Below are positions 33,279 through 43,160 of a stretch of 56,202 nt of DNA, piece after piece (positions within the stretch are counted from its first letter, which is position 1; every line of letters begins with the position of its first letter). The DNA comes from Clostridia bacterium (GTDB lineage Bacteria > Bacillota > Clostridia > Oscillospirales > Acutalibacteraceae): assembly GCA_017465465.1 (NCBI GenBank), contig JAFTWE010000003.1, positions 1 through 56,202 of the forward strand, read 5' to 3'. The notes under the pieces are model-generated. The model was not told the origin of the DNA. It saw only the letters and a list, made by a program, of their open reading frames with translations, and did no database searches. The position numbers were made by a program, and so were the translations under genes.

Positions 33279-34634
33279 ATGAAGCACAGTATTGCACCTG
33301 ATTATATGAACTCGGCTGAATGGATTGAATATTGCCAAAAGCTTGAGCTTGAATATAAACAAAGCATTGAGGAAGGGCTTGATGTTGAAGGATATAAGGA
33401 TTTATTCCTTGCCGTTTCAAAAATGCCCAACAGCAAAGAGAAAGACTATATTGCCGATGTACTTTTCGACATTATTTCAAACGCTGAAACCCGTGAAGGA
33501 TATCGGTACAATGAGCCTTCTGATTTAGAGGGAATCCGGGCTCTTCGTGACGGCTTTGAGGTAAAGGGCAAGGCTCCCTGTGGTGATGCACTCAAAAAGA
33601 AAATTGAGGGTGCGTGGATTGGAAGAATCTGCGGTTGCCTTTTAGGCAAGCCCGTTGAGGGTGCAAGGCAGCACGACCTCATTCCCCTCTTGAAAGAAAC
33701 AGGCAACTACCCTATGCACAGGTATATTCTCAGAAACGAAATCACCGACGAAATGATTGAAAAATATGACCATTATCTCGGCGGAGTGAATTATATTGAT
33801 GTGTTAGACTGCGCCCCTGTTGACGATGACACCAATTACACCGTTTTGTCACAGCTTATTATTGAAAAGCACGGCAGAGATTTTACCTCGCAGAATGTTT
33901 CTGATATGTGGCTTTCAAGCCAGCCCATCTGCAACTACTTCACAGCAGAACGCATTGCTTTTAAAAACCTTGTAAACGGCTACTCTGCACCTGCAAGCGC
34001 TATATATAAAAATCCGTACCGCGAATGGATTGGCGCACAAATCCGCGGTGACTATTTTGGCTACATCAATCCTGCCGACCCTCAGACTGCCGCCGATATG
34101 GCTTGGCGTGATGCAAGAATTTCTCACATCAAAAACGGAATTTACGGTGAAATGTGGGCTTCTGCTATGATTGCCTGCGCCGCAGTTACAAGCGATGTTA
34201 AAGCTATAATCAAGGGCGGACTCGGTCAGATTCCCAAAACAAGCCGACTTTATGAAGAGATTTATGATGTTATGGCAGATTTTGATAACGGCACTGATTT
34301 TGACACCGTTATCAAAAAAATCCACCAGAAATATGATGAATATTCTGACCACGGCTGGTGCCACACCATTTCAAATGCAAAGATTGTTGCCGCCGCTTTG
34401 CTTTACGGCAACGGTGATTGCGGAAAAAGCATCTGTATGGCTGTTCAGTCAGGCTTTGACACCGACTGCAACGGTGCAACCGTAGGCTCGGTGCTTGGTA
34501 TGGCAAATGGAATTGACTCCATTGACAGCTATTGGTACACTCCCCTTAACGGACGGCTCAAAACATCAATTCTCGGTCACAACGAGCTTTTGATAAGTGA
34601 GCTTATAAATAAGACTTTAGAGCATATAAAATAA
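33279..34634 (+). CDS. ADP-ribosylglycohydrolase family protein
   Basis: This 451-residue protein has the ADP-ribosylglycohydrolase (DraG/ARH) fold: GAWIGRICGCLLGKPVEG near residues 110-127, VDDDTNYTVL for the first metal pair near 180-190, and GFDTDCNGATVGSVLGMANG near 400-420 for the second. An N-terminal region of about 100 residues precedes the fold. Related proteins remove ADP-ribose from protein, nucleic acid or small molecules. No ADP-ribosyltransferase is nearby, so the target is open. AAAGGA lies about eight bases before the ATG. Confidence 0.88.
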   Translation: MKHSIAPDYMNSAEWIEYCQKLELEYKQSIEEGLDVEGYKDLFLAVSKMPNSKEKDYIADVLFDIISNAETREGYRYNEPSDLEGIRALRDGFEVKGKAPCGDALKKKIEGAWIGRICGCLLGKPVEGARQHDLIPLLKETGNYPMHRYILRNEITDEMIEKYDHYLGGVNYIDVLDCAPVDDDTNYTVLSQLIIEKHGRDFTSQNVSDMWLSSQPICNYFTAERIAFKNLVNGYSAPASAIYKNPYREWIGAQIRGDYFGYINPADPQTAADMAWRDARISHIKNGIYGEMWASAMIACAAVTSDVKAIIKGGLGQIPKTSRLYEEIYDVMADFDNGTDFDTVIKKIHQKYDEYSDHGWCHTISNAKIVAAALLYGNGDCGKSICMAVQSGFDTDCNGATVGSVLGMANGIDSIDSYWYTPLNGRLKTSILGHNELLISELINKTLEHIK

Positions 34635-34648
34635 TAAGAATTTTAAAC

Positions 34649-34695
34649 AGCTTCGGATTCTGCAATTATTGTGTGTCCGAAGCTTTTCTTTTTTG
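34649..34695 (+). terminator. Terminator after ADP-ribosylglycohydrolase gene
   Basis: AGCTTCGGA and TCCGAAGCT form a perfect 9-bp stem around an 18-base loop and run into TTTCTTTTTT. Confidence 0.85.
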
Positions 34696-34825
34696 GAATT
34701 ATGCAGTTTTCATAAATATTAAGTTCAATTTTTTATAATGAAAGTACTGTACTTTGCAAATAAAATAAGTTATAATTATTGTGTATATTTGGGTAAGTCT
34801 ATCTTTTTATATAGGGTGATTTTTT

Positions 34826-37800
34826 ATGAAGAAAAAAATACTTTCTGTAATTATTTCAATATGCCTGATTTTAACGGCAGTTCAACCCATTGCAGATATT
34901 TTTGCAGCAAGTGCAGTATGGGGAGGAGGTACCTCTGTCCCCTCGCTCACTAACGGATTTTATCAGATTTCAAGCGGCGAAGAGCTTGCTTGGTTTGCTC
35001 AGCAGGTAAACAGCGGAAGTAACACCATTAAAGGCAAGCTCACCGATAATATCGTGATGAACGAGCAATATTCAACTGCCAACAACTTCACCCCTATCGG
35101 AACGGTTGATTACCCCTTTGCAGGTGAATTTGACGGCGGCGGATTTACAATTTCTAACCTCTATATTGAAACCACATCAGACTATGTAGGTCTTTTCGGC
35201 TATGTTGCAGGTGAAAGACCTGATGTTGATGACAAGGATGACTCCACAGAAGAGGTTTTTAAGGCAAATCCCCTTAATATGATTTATAATGTTCACCTTT
35301 CATCAGCTTCAATTACAGGCAATCAGAATGTAGGCGGTATTGCAGGCTTTATCAGCTACGGCGTTATTACCGACTGTTCTTTTAACGGTGAATTGACCGC
35401 AACCGCCAACAGCGCAGGCGGTATCGCAGGCTATATTTATGACTATGCAAAAGTTCAGCGCTCAGTTACCCACGGCACAATTCAGGGTGTTATCAGAGCC
35501 GGCGGCATCTGCGGCTACGGCAACAGCAACTCCACAGTTTTAAAATGCTATTCTACTGCCGATGTTTTCAGCAACGCCAATGTTAACGGCAACGCCGGCG
35601 GCATTGTGGGTACAGTTTCTGCAAGCACGGTTAACGGCTGTTACTTCTTAGGACGAGTTTACGGCCCTAAAAAGGTTGGCGGCATTGTTGGCACAAACTC
35701 ATATTCAACACTTCTCGGCTGCTACACTCTCGCCCCCGTTTACACCACTATTCTTAATAACACCGATTACATTGCCGCTATTGCAGGCTACAGCTTAGGC
35801 GGTTCATATTATAACTGTTATTACAACGAGGCTACCAGCCTTTGGGTTGATGACAATGCAACCGCAAGAACTCTTGAGCAGATGAAAAAATTCAGCTTTG
35901 CCCGTGAGCTTAACGAAAACGGCAACGCTTTTACCTACGACTATATGGAGCTTAACAACGGCTACCCCGTTCTTGCCTGGACACTTGAAACAGCCGTTTG
36001 GGCAGGCGGTAAAGAAGAGCCTCAGAAGGACAGCGCAGGTTATTATCTTATCACCACAGCAGATGAGCTTGCCTGGTTCTCAGGTCTTGTTAACGGCACA
36101 CTTGCAGGAGTTGACCAGAATACATCTGCCAACGCAAAGGTAACTGAAAACATCCTTCTTAACATCTTCATTGTTGAAAACTCCGATGAAACCAATGTAT
36201 GGACACCAATCGGCACAGCAGAGTCGCCCTTTAACGGAATTTTTATCGGCAACCACTTTAACATTGCAGGCGTATATACCAACGGAGCATCCTACCAGGG
36301 TCTTTTCGGCAATGTTGGTGCAAACGCTAATGTAAGTAATGTTGTTATGCTGGACTGCCTTATAACCGGCACTGATTATGTCGGCGGCATTGCGGGCTAC
36401 AACAAGGGTATAATCTCAACCTCAGGCAATGACAGCACAGTAAGAGGTGAAAGGTATGTAGGCGGTATCACGGGCTACAACTCAGGCACAGTTACCGTTT
36501 CATATAATGTGGGAACAGTTGAATGTACCTCAGCCTCAGGCGCTCACATCGGTGGCGTGGTAGGCTCAAACCAGCGTGGCAAGGTTCAGCAGTGCTTCAA
36601 CAACGGTCTTGTTCAGGGTGCGGCAGGCAACTACTTTGGCGGTGTTTGCGGCAGCTCTACAGGCGACGGAATTCATAACTGCTACAACTCAGGCTCAATC
36701 AACGGCGGTTATTATATCGGCGGCATTGCAGGCTACATAAACACAGCCACAATCACCAACTGCTACAACCGCGGTTATGTTAATTCACAAAATTCAATGG
36801 GTACCAACACAGGCAACTTCATCGGCTTTGTTAACGGCACCTGCACACTTACCAACTGCTATTATGACACTACCATTGAAAACAGTGTTATGACCAACAC
36901 CACAGACGCTGTGGGTCTTGATACCACAGGTCTTACAGGCTCTGGTATTGCAACAGCTCTCGGTTTCCAGTCAGGCTACTGGACCAGCAAGGCAAGCAAC
37001 TCTTACTTTGACTATTATCCTCAGATTACTGCTCTTGCAACAGCTAACTGTGAAAAGATGAAGGCTGACTCCCTTGAAAGCGCAAAAATCGTTCAGAAGC
37101 AATATATGCTTCACATCAAAATAGACGGTAAAGAAGATTCATACTACAAAACCTTTGACGATGCTCTGACAGCTATCGGCACCAAAAAGGGCTACATTAT
37201 TCCAATCCGCAATCTTGTTTTGAACGAAACAATCACTATCGCCAATAATATATCAATTTACGGGCTTGATTTTAACCGCACACTTACAAGAAACCCTTCC
37301 TTCACAGGAGTTATGTTTGATGTTACAGGTACCCTGACTTTAGGCGATATCAAAAACGGCAATGATGAAAACGCTCTTCTCACGATTGACGGAAACGGCG
37401 GAAATGTAACGGCAGCTTCCCCTGTTATAAATGTTGCTTCGGGAGCAACGCTCAACACTTACCCCGGATTTACCGTAACCAACGCTGTTTCATCTACTGT
37501 TGGCAGTGTTATTTATAACGAAGGCACGGCAAATATTAACGGCGGTGTTCTTAAAGCTAATCAGACTACCTGCGATGCCGGCACAATTTATAACAATATG
37601 GGCACAATCAATATGACTGCAGGTACCGTTGATTCAAGCTCCAGCGTTACAAAGGGCGGCGCGGTTTATAATAACTACGGAATTATGAACATCAGCGGCG
37701 GTACTTTTTCAAATAACTACGCCAAAACCTTAGGCGGTGCAATTTACTCCATAGGTGCTGATGCAGTTGTAACAATTTCTGGCACAGCCAATTTCACAGC

Positions 37801-39739
37801 CAACAGCGCCAAGGCAGGCGGTGCATTCTATGTTAACTCAGGCACCCTTGTTATGAACGGAGGCACGGTAAGCAACAACTTTGCTTATAACACAAGGGGC
37901 AACACCGCAACTGCAGGCGGCGGCGGTGCCGCAACGGTTAACACAAACGGTACCTTCACTATGAAGGGCGGTATAGTTGACAGTAACTATGTTTACACCG
38001 AAACAGGCACCGGCTACGGCTTTGTAGTTTACGGCAAAATGCAGATGGGTGGCTCAGCCGCTGTTACAAACAACGACATTTACCTTGCAAAAAATAAAAC
38101 CGTTGAAATCACAGACGGTCTTACCGCAAGCGGAACGGCATTAACAATTACACCTTATACTTACACCGCAGGTACTTATGTTTTAAGCGGTACAGGTATG
38201 GGTCTTAGCTACACAAAGGTTGAAATAACTCCTGACGGTACTTCAACCGAATGGAATGTAAACTCCAGCGGTTATCTTATGAACACCGCAATTTCAAATG
38301 TTGCTTCACTCAGTAAATTCGGCGCATATTCTGTTGAATATGTTTCTTTAGCTGAGGCTGTTTCAAATATCGGCGCAGGTGAAGAAGGTATTATTACTAT
38401 CATTGCCGACAACACCATTTCTGAAACAATCAAGATTTACGGTGATGTTACAATCCTCAGTGAAACAGACCAGGTATTCACTTCAAGAAGAAGCGGCAGC
38501 TTTACCGGAGCTTTATTTGAGGTTCAGTCAGGCGGCACACTTCGCTTGGGCTACTCCTCTGTTGAGGTTGAAGGCAGTGCAGATATGACCCCCTCAGAGG
38601 ATGAAGAAAGTGAAGTTTCGGCTGATTCCGTAGGCGGTGAATATCACCTTGACGGCGGTAATAACTACTACGGTGCAACAGGTACCTCCAGCATTAAGGT
38701 TCTCAAGGGCGGAACGCTTTACACTTATGACGATTTCTACCTTGAATACGGATATTCTACCGAGGGGACAATCTCCGTTCTTGGTGAAATGTATATGTTC
38801 GGCGGAACAATTAAAAATAACCTTGCTACCAGCGGCGCGGCAATCAATATTTCCACAGGCGGATACGCTTACCTTTACGGCGGCGCAATAACAAATAACC
38901 AGATAAGCGGAACAGGCCTGGGCAAAGCAATTTATTGCGCAGGTAACCTTATAAGAGCCGCACACTCCTATGTTTATTATCAGAATGATGTTGAGGTTGC
39001 AAGGCAGAATACCTTTACCACAATTACAAGTGACAACGATGTATATATGGCAAGCGGCAAGAAAATTACCCTTTCAAATGTTGAGTCAAAGGTGCTTCTT
39101 TCAGAAACCGCAGAAATCCCCACCACAGAAGAAGTAACTGCAACACCAATCAGCGTTACATACCCGTCTTATTATGTGGGAATGGTTGTTCTCAAGGGAA
39201 CTGACGTTGCACTTCACTACACTTCCTTTGACATCACAACACCGGGCTACTGCATTGAATCTGACGGAACAATCGGAGTTAACCTACTTGTTCCCGCAAG
39301 CTCGTCTTCCTATGTGGTTACAAGAGGCAATCTCAATTATGTATCAGGTATCAATACCTCTCTTAACCTTGTAGGCTATGTTATAAATCAGTTTGCAAAT
39401 ACCGATAAAATTGAAATCGTAGGTACAGACGGCAAGGTTCTTTCATCAGGTGATATCGTTACAACAGGCTGTGTTGTTAACCTTTATAACGCAGATGAAA
39501 CTGCCGTTGTAGATTCAATTTATATAGTAATTTACGGTGATGTTGACTGTGACGGCAAAATTGACGGTATGGACTCAATGCTTATGTCATGCTATGTTGC
39601 AGGCTCACTCACTTCATCAGACCTTACCCCTGCTCAGATTGAAGCAGGCGATATCGACAACACTTCAAGCGTAAACTCAACTGACATTGCTTATGTTCAG
39701 AAATGCGGAGCAATGCTTCAGACAGTTCAGCAATATTAA
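34826..39739 (+). CDS. Giant secreted beta-helix/GLUG-repeat protein with C-terminal dockerin
   Basis: The 1637-residue protein has a signal peptide (about residues 1-29). Two homologous blocks follow, beginning AVWGGG..ELAWFAQQVN (about 30) and AVWAGG..ELAWFSGLVN (about 390). Each has a TPIGT-type segment and then GLUG-like turns (VGGIAGY, VGGIVGT, IGGIAGY). From about 770 there are paired segments (YKTFDDAL.., EYVSLAEAV..) and beta-helix turns rich in GGAIYN/ISGGTFSNN. The end is a type I dockerin: Ca loops DVDCDGKIDGMD (about 1572) and DIDNTSSVNSTD (about 1609). It is probably a cell-surface or cellulosome-attached adhesin or glycan-binding protein. No catalytic domain is recognised. The upstream promoter is unclear; TATAAT occurs at 34771-34776. 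Confidence 0.85.
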   Translation: MKKKILSVIISICLILTAVQPIADIFAASAVWGGGTSVPSLTNGFYQISSGEELAWFAQQVNSGSNTIKGKLTDNIVMNEQYSTANNFTPIGTVDYPFAGEFDGGGFTISNLYIETTSDYVGLFGYVAGERPDVDDKDDSTEEVFKANPLNMIYNVHLSSASITGNQNVGGIAGFISYGVITDCSFNGELTATANSAGGIAGYIYDYAKVQRSVTHGTIQGVIRAGGICGYGNSNSTVLKCYSTADVFSNANVNGNAGGIVGTVSASTVNGCYFLGRVYGPKKVGGIVGTNSYSTLLGCYTLAPVYTTILNNTDYIAAIAGYSLGGSYYNCYYNEATSLWVDDNATARTLEQMKKFSFARELNENGNAFTYDYMELNNGYPVLAWTLETAVWAGGKEEPQKDSAGYYLITTADELAWFSGLVNGTLAGVDQNTSANAKVTENILLNIFIVENSDETNVWTPIGTAESPFNGIFIGNHFNIAGVYTNGASYQGLFGNVGANANVSNVVMLDCLITGTDYVGGIAGYNKGIISTSGNDSTVRGERYVGGITGYNSGTVTVSYNVGTVECTSASGAHIGGVVGSNQRGKVQQCFNNGLVQGAAGNYFGGVCGSSTGDGIHNCYNSGSINGGYYIGGIAGYINTATITNCYNRGYVNSQNSMGTNTGNFIGFVNGTCTLTNCYYDTTIENSVMTNTTDAVGLDTTGLTGSGIATALGFQSGYWTSKASNSYFDYYPQITALATANCEKMKADSLESAKIVQKQYMLHIKIDGKEDSYYKTFDDALTAIGTKKGYIIPIRNLVLNETITIANNISIYGLDFNRTLTRNPSFTGVMFDVTGTLTLGDIKNGNDENALLTIDGNGGNVTAASPVINVASGATLNTYPGFTVTNAVSSTVGSVIYNEGTANINGGVLKANQTTCDAGTIYNNMGTINMTAGTVDSSSSVTKGGAVYNNYGIMNISGGTFSNNYAKTLGGAIYSIGADAVVTISGTANFTANSAKAGGAFYVNSGTLVMNGGTVSNNFAYNTRGNTATAGGGGAATVNTNGTFTMKGGIVDSNYVYTETGTGYGFVVYGKMQMGGSAAVTNNDIYLAKNKTVEITDGLTASGTALTITPYTYTAGTYVLSGTGMGLSYTKVEITPDGTSTEWNVNSSGYLMNTAISNVASLSKFGAYSVEYVSLAEAVSNIGAGEEGIITIIADNTISETIKIYGDVTILSETDQVFTSRRSGSFTGALFEVQSGGTLRLGYSSVEVEGSADMTPSEDEESEVSADSVGGEYHLDGGNNYYGATGTSSIKVLKGGTLYTYDDFYLEYGYSTEGTISVLGEMYMFGGTIKNNLATSGAAINISTGGYAYLYGGAITNNQISGTGLGKAIYCAGNLIRAAHSYVYYQNDVEVARQNTFTTITSDNDVYMASGKKITLSNVESKVLLSETAEIPTTEEVTATPISVTYPSYYVGMVVLKGTDVALHYTSFDITTPGYCIESDGTIGVNLLVPASSSSYVVTRGNLNYVSGINTSLNLVGYVINQFANTDKIEIVGTDGKVLSSGDIVTTGCVVNLYNADETAVVDSIYIVIYGDVDCDGKIDGMDSMLMSCYVAGSLTSSDLTPAQIEAGDIDNTSSVNSTDIAYVQKCGAMLQTVQQY

Positions 39740-39748
39740 GGAGACATT

Positions 39749-40786
39749 ATGAAAATTGAAAAAAGCTTATTCGGAACAACTCCGAACGGAAAAGATGTTG
39801 ATAAATATTCAATAACAAATGATAACGGTATGACCCTTGAGCTCATTACCTACGGCGCAACCATTCAGTCCGTTCTCATTCCCTGCGCTGACGGTAAAAT
39901 CCGCGATGTTGCAGTTGGCTTTGACAGCCTTGACGGCCACATCAACCATTCAGATTATGAGGGCAACACCGTTGGCCGTTACGCCAACAGACTTCATAAC
40001 GCTCAGTTTTCGGTAGGCGGTCAGAAATATGTTGTCAGCGCCAATGAAAAGGGTAAAACCTGCCTTCACGGCGGCGGCGAATTTTCAACAGCAGTATGGG
40101 ACGCTTCCGTTGACACCGACAACAGCGTTGTTATGTCATACACAAGCCCCAACGGCTCAATGGGCTTCCCCGGTGAAATGATGTCAAAGGTACGCTTTAC
40201 CCTCACAAATGATAACGAGGTTGTCATTTCTTACACCGCTATCTGCAGCGCTGACTCCCCTATCAATTTCACAAACCATATCTATTTTAACTTTACAGGC
40301 AGCACCGAAAAGAATGTTCTCGCTCACACCCTGAGAATTGACTCTGATGCTTTTACACCTATTGATGCCGACAGCATCCCCACAGGCGAAATCAAGCCTG
40401 TTAAGGGCACCGCCTTTGATTTCACACAGGAAAAGGCAATCGGCAGAGATATTGAAATGAACGACGAACAGCTCACTATCGGCAAGGGCTATGACCACAA
40501 CTTCTGCCTTAATGAAACTGCAGGCGCTGTTATCACCGCCAAAGAAGAATCTTCGGGCATTGAAATGAATGTATATACCGATATGCCCGGTGTTCAGCTT
40601 TATACAGGCAATTTCTTTGACGGAACAATTATCGGCAAGCAGGGATTACCGCTTATTAAAAACGCAGGCTTCTGCCTTGAAACACAGTTCTATCCCGACA
40701 CTCCAAACCAGCCTCAGTTCCCCCAGTGCAACTTCAAGGCAGGCGAAGTGTTCCGTTCAACCACAAAATATCAGTTCAAATTCTAA
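39749..40786 (+). CDS. galM: Aldose 1-epimerase (galactose mutarotase)
   Basis: This 345-residue mutarotase interconverts alpha and beta anomers of galactose or glucose. Landmarks are LITYGATIQSVLIP, the substrate segment EGNTVGRYANRL, KTCLHGGG with the first catalytic His, NFTNHIYFNFTG with the second, and GYDHNFCL. The late CLETQFYPDTPNQPQFP segment carries the catalytic Glu. There is no signal peptide, so it acts in the cytosol. It starts nine bases after the dockerin-protein stop with AAGGAG, so the two are probably co-transcribed. Confidence 0.95.
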   Translation: MKIEKSLFGTTPNGKDVDKYSITNDNGMTLELITYGATIQSVLIPCADGKIRDVAVGFDSLDGHINHSDYEGNTVGRYANRLHNAQFSVGGQKYVVSANEKGKTCLHGGGEFSTAVWDASVDTDNSVVMSYTSPNGSMGFPGEMMSKVRFTLTNDNEVVISYTAICSADSPINFTNHIYFNFTGSTEKNVLAHTLRIDSDAFTPIDADSIPTGEIKPVKGTAFDFTQEKAIGRDIEMNDEQLTIGKGYDHNFCLNETAGAVITAKEESSGIEMNVYTDMPGVQLYTGNFFDGTIIGKQGLPLIKNAGFCLETQFYPDTPNQPQFPQCNFKAGEVFRSTTKYQFKF

Positions 40787-40807
40787 TTATTACAAATATT
40801 TCTTTTA

Positions 40808-40841
40808 TTGTTCACAAAAAATACAAATTGCGGAATATAAT
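40808..40841 (+). promoter_or_regulatory. Putative regulated promoter of the two-component operon
   Basis: TATAAT (40836-40841) has no consensus -35 box. In its place is TTGTTCACAAA (40808-40818), followed by a second ACAAA at 40823-40827. The same 11-base word occurs before the HtrA gene at 43066-43076, which suggests a response-regulator site. Confidence 0.5.
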
Positions 40842-40883
40842 TGAAATCAAAGATAAGAATTATAACGAAAAGGGGTATTTACT

Positions 40884-41576
40884 ATGAGTAAAGAAAAAGT
40901 TCTTGTCGTTGATGATGATTTTAACATTTGCGAGTTGTTAAGACTCTATCTTGAAAAAGAAGGCTATGCAGTAACTATTGCAAATGACGGTATGTCTGCC
41001 GTTAAAACCTTTAATCAGGTTCAGCCTGATATTACCTTGCTTGATATTATGCTCCCTCAGCTTGACGGATGGCAGATTTTAAGAGAGGTGAGAAAGACCT
41101 CTAACAAGCCTATTATTATGCTCACCGCAAAGGGCGAGGTTTTTGACAAGGTGCTCGGCCTTGAATTGGGCGCTGATGACTACATCACAAAGCCCTTTGA
41201 CACAAAAGAGGTTATTGCCAGAATCAAGGCTGTTTTGCGCCGTTCAGGCAGTGCGGTTGAAGAAGCAGACAAGAAAAAGGTTGAATATGACAAGCTTTCA
41301 ATTAACCTTACCAACTACGAGCTTATCGTTGACGGCAAAAAGGTTGACGCTCCCCCAAAGGAAATGGAGCTTCTCTTCCACCTTGCAAGCAACCCTGACA
41401 GGGTGTTTACCCGCGACCAGCTTCTTGACGAGGTTTGGGGATTCGATTTTTACGGCGACTCAAGAACAGTTGATGTTCATATCAAAAGAATCCGTGAAAA
41501 GCTTGCAAATGTTTCTGACAAATGGGAGCTTGCCACAGTCTGGAGCGTAGGTTATAAATTCACAACGAAGGAATAA
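40884..41576 (+). CDS. OmpR/PhoB-family response regulator
   Basis: This 230-residue regulator has a receiver domain in residues 1-120, with acidic pocket DDD near 10-12, phosphoacceptor Asp54 in LLDIMLP, MLTAKGEVFDK and KPFDTKE. A winged-helix effector domain follows (PKEMELLFHLASNPDRVFTR and the SRTVDVHIKRIREKL recognition helix). It is followed by its kinase two bases downstream, and AAGGGG precedes the ATG by eight bases. With the kinase and the HtrA protease it forms an envelope-stress-like unit resembling CssRS of Bacillus; that analogy is inferred. Confidence 0.95.
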   Translation: MSKEKVLVVDDDFNICELLRLYLEKEGYAVTIANDGMSAVKTFNQVQPDITLLDIMLPQLDGWQILREVRKTSNKPIIMLTAKGEVFDKVLGLELGADDYITKPFDTKEVIARIKAVLRRSGSAVEEADKKKVEYDKLSINLTNYELIVDGKKVDAPPKEMELLFHLASNPDRVFTRDQLLDEVWGFDFYGDSRTVDVHIKRIREKLANVSDKWELATVWSVGYKFTTKE

Positions 41577-41578
41577 TT

Positions 41579-43054
41579 ATGAAAAGAAGTAACGGCAGTA
41601 AGATTTTCAGGCGGTATCTGCTCGGAATTTTTTCAATAGTTATGGTCAGCCTCACTCTTATGAGCTTTTTGTTTTTAGGCATTGAAACCAACCATTGGAA
41701 AAATGAGCAGACTGACGCCCTGTCAAGCTACACCAATGTTATTGCAGGCAATGTAAGCAATCTTATGCACAATTATCACGACAGCACGCTTACAAACACC
41801 ATTCCCGTTTATATTCTTGCCAACAACCTTCACACAATGAGTTCGGCTAACAACTGCGATATTTTTATCTGCGATTTAAACGGTAAGGTTATTCTCTGCA
41901 AGGAAATGACAAACGGTGATTTTCAAAAAAAGAATCATTGCGAAACACATTCTCAATATGTTATTCCAAAAAGTATAATTAAAGAGGCCGAAAAAGGAAA
42001 ATACAGCGACATCACTCTTTTAGGCAGTGTGTATTCAGTTAATCAGCTTGTGGTGGGTACTCCCATAAAATCAGGCTCAAATACTGTCGGCATAGTTTTT
42101 GCCTCAAAGTCCGTTGCGGCCACAATTTATACTTATCTTGTAAATATAGCAAGAATAGTTTTGTTCTCGGCGGTTATCGTTCTTTTTGCGGTAATGATTA
42201 TTTCTTACCTTATGGCTTACCGCCTTTCAAGGCCGCTCAGGCAGATGTCTTATGCCACCAAGCGCTTTGCCGAGGGTGATTTCAGCTATAAAATCCCCGA
42301 AAAAGGCAACGACGAGCTGACGGATTTAGCAAAATCCCTTAACAAAATGGCATCATCCCTGTCTGTGCTTGAAGGCTCAAGGCGAAGCTTTGTTGCAAAT
42401 GTTTCTCACGAGCTAAAAACACCAATGACAACTATCGGCGGCTTTATTGACGGAATTCTCGACGGCACAATTCCAAAAGAGCGTGAAGCATATTATTTAA
42501 ACATCGTGGCAGACGAAGTTAAGCGGCTTTCCCGCCTTGTTACGGGTATGCTTAATATGTCTAAGCTCGAAGCAGGTGAAATGCAGATAAACGCAAAGGA
42601 ATTTGACCTTTCGCAAAGCATTATTAAAACCATTCTGAATTTTGAAACAAAAATCACCTCAAAATCCATTGAAATTCTCGGCCTTGACAGCTTGGAGAGC
42701 TTTAATGTAAGCGCCGACGAGGATATGCTGATGCAGGTTATTTATAACCTCATTGACAATGCAATTAAATTCACACCCAATAACGGATATATCGCTTTCA
42801 AGCTGTTTACGGCAAACAACAAAGCATATTTTTCAATCCGCAACAGCGGTGACGGTATATCATCTGAAGAGCTTGAAAAGGTTTTTGAGAGATTTTATAA
42901 AATTGACAAATCAAGAAGCTTTGATGTTAAAGGCGCAGGTCTTGGACTTTATATTGTTCAGAACATAATTACCCTGCACGGCGGTGAAATCAAAGCAACC
43001 AGCGAAGAGGGTAAATTTACCGATTTCTCTTTCTGGATTCCGATAAAGCAATAA
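41579..43054 (+). CDS. Sensor histidine kinase, HAMP type
   Basis: This 491-residue membrane kinase has TM1 at about residues 16-37, an extracytoplasmic sensor of about 150 residues and TM2 at about 193-217. A HAMP domain follows to about 270. The dimerization/phosphoacceptor helix has His277 in NVSHELKTPM. The ATPase domain has the N box (LIDNAIKFT), the G1 box (GDGISSEELEKVFERFYK) and GAGLGLYIVQ. The sensor region carries a Cys in FICDLNGKVILC and no known ligand site. It is translated right after the response regulator. Confidence 0.94.
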   Translation: MKRSNGSKIFRRYLLGIFSIVMVSLTLMSFLFLGIETNHWKNEQTDALSSYTNVIAGNVSNLMHNYHDSTLTNTIPVYILANNLHTMSSANNCDIFICDLNGKVILCKEMTNGDFQKKNHCETHSQYVIPKSIIKEAEKGKYSDITLLGSVYSVNQLVVGTPIKSGSNTVGIVFASKSVAATIYTYLVNIARIVLFSAVIVLFAVMIISYLMAYRLSRPLRQMSYATKRFAEGDFSYKIPEKGNDELTDLAKSLNKMASSLSVLEGSRRSFVANVSHELKTPMTTIGGFIDGILDGTIPKEREAYYLNIVADEVKRLSRLVTGMLNMSKLEAGEMQINAKEFDLSQSIIKTILNFETKITSKSIEILGLDSLESFNVSADEDMLMQVIYNLIDNAIKFTPNNGYIAFKLFTANNKAYFSIRNSGDGISSEELEKVFERFYKIDKSRSFDVKGAGLGLYIVQNIITLHGGEIKATSEEGKFTDFSFWIPIKQ

Positions 43055-43065
43055 TTGTTTATTAT

Positions 43066-43104
43066 TTGTTCACAAATTAACGACAAAATATTAAATTTTA
43101 TACT
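43066..43104 (+). promoter_or_regulatory. Putative regulated promoter of the HtrA gene
   Basis: TTGTTCACAAA (43066-43076) is followed by ACAAA at 43083-43087, one helical turn later (11-base spacing of ACAAA words). TATACT at 43099-43104 can serve as -10, with only a poor -35. The word matches that before the response regulator gene. Confidence 0.5.
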
Positions 43105-43160
43105 ATATCCTTAATACAACAAATCCCGTCATCTCAAAGATACGGGAAGGAGGCACATAT

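Noticed and set aside
34738..34953. Short plus-strand frame before the dockerin protein
   Set aside because: It overlaps the signal-peptide coding region out of frame and spans the likely promoter, so it is not a gene.
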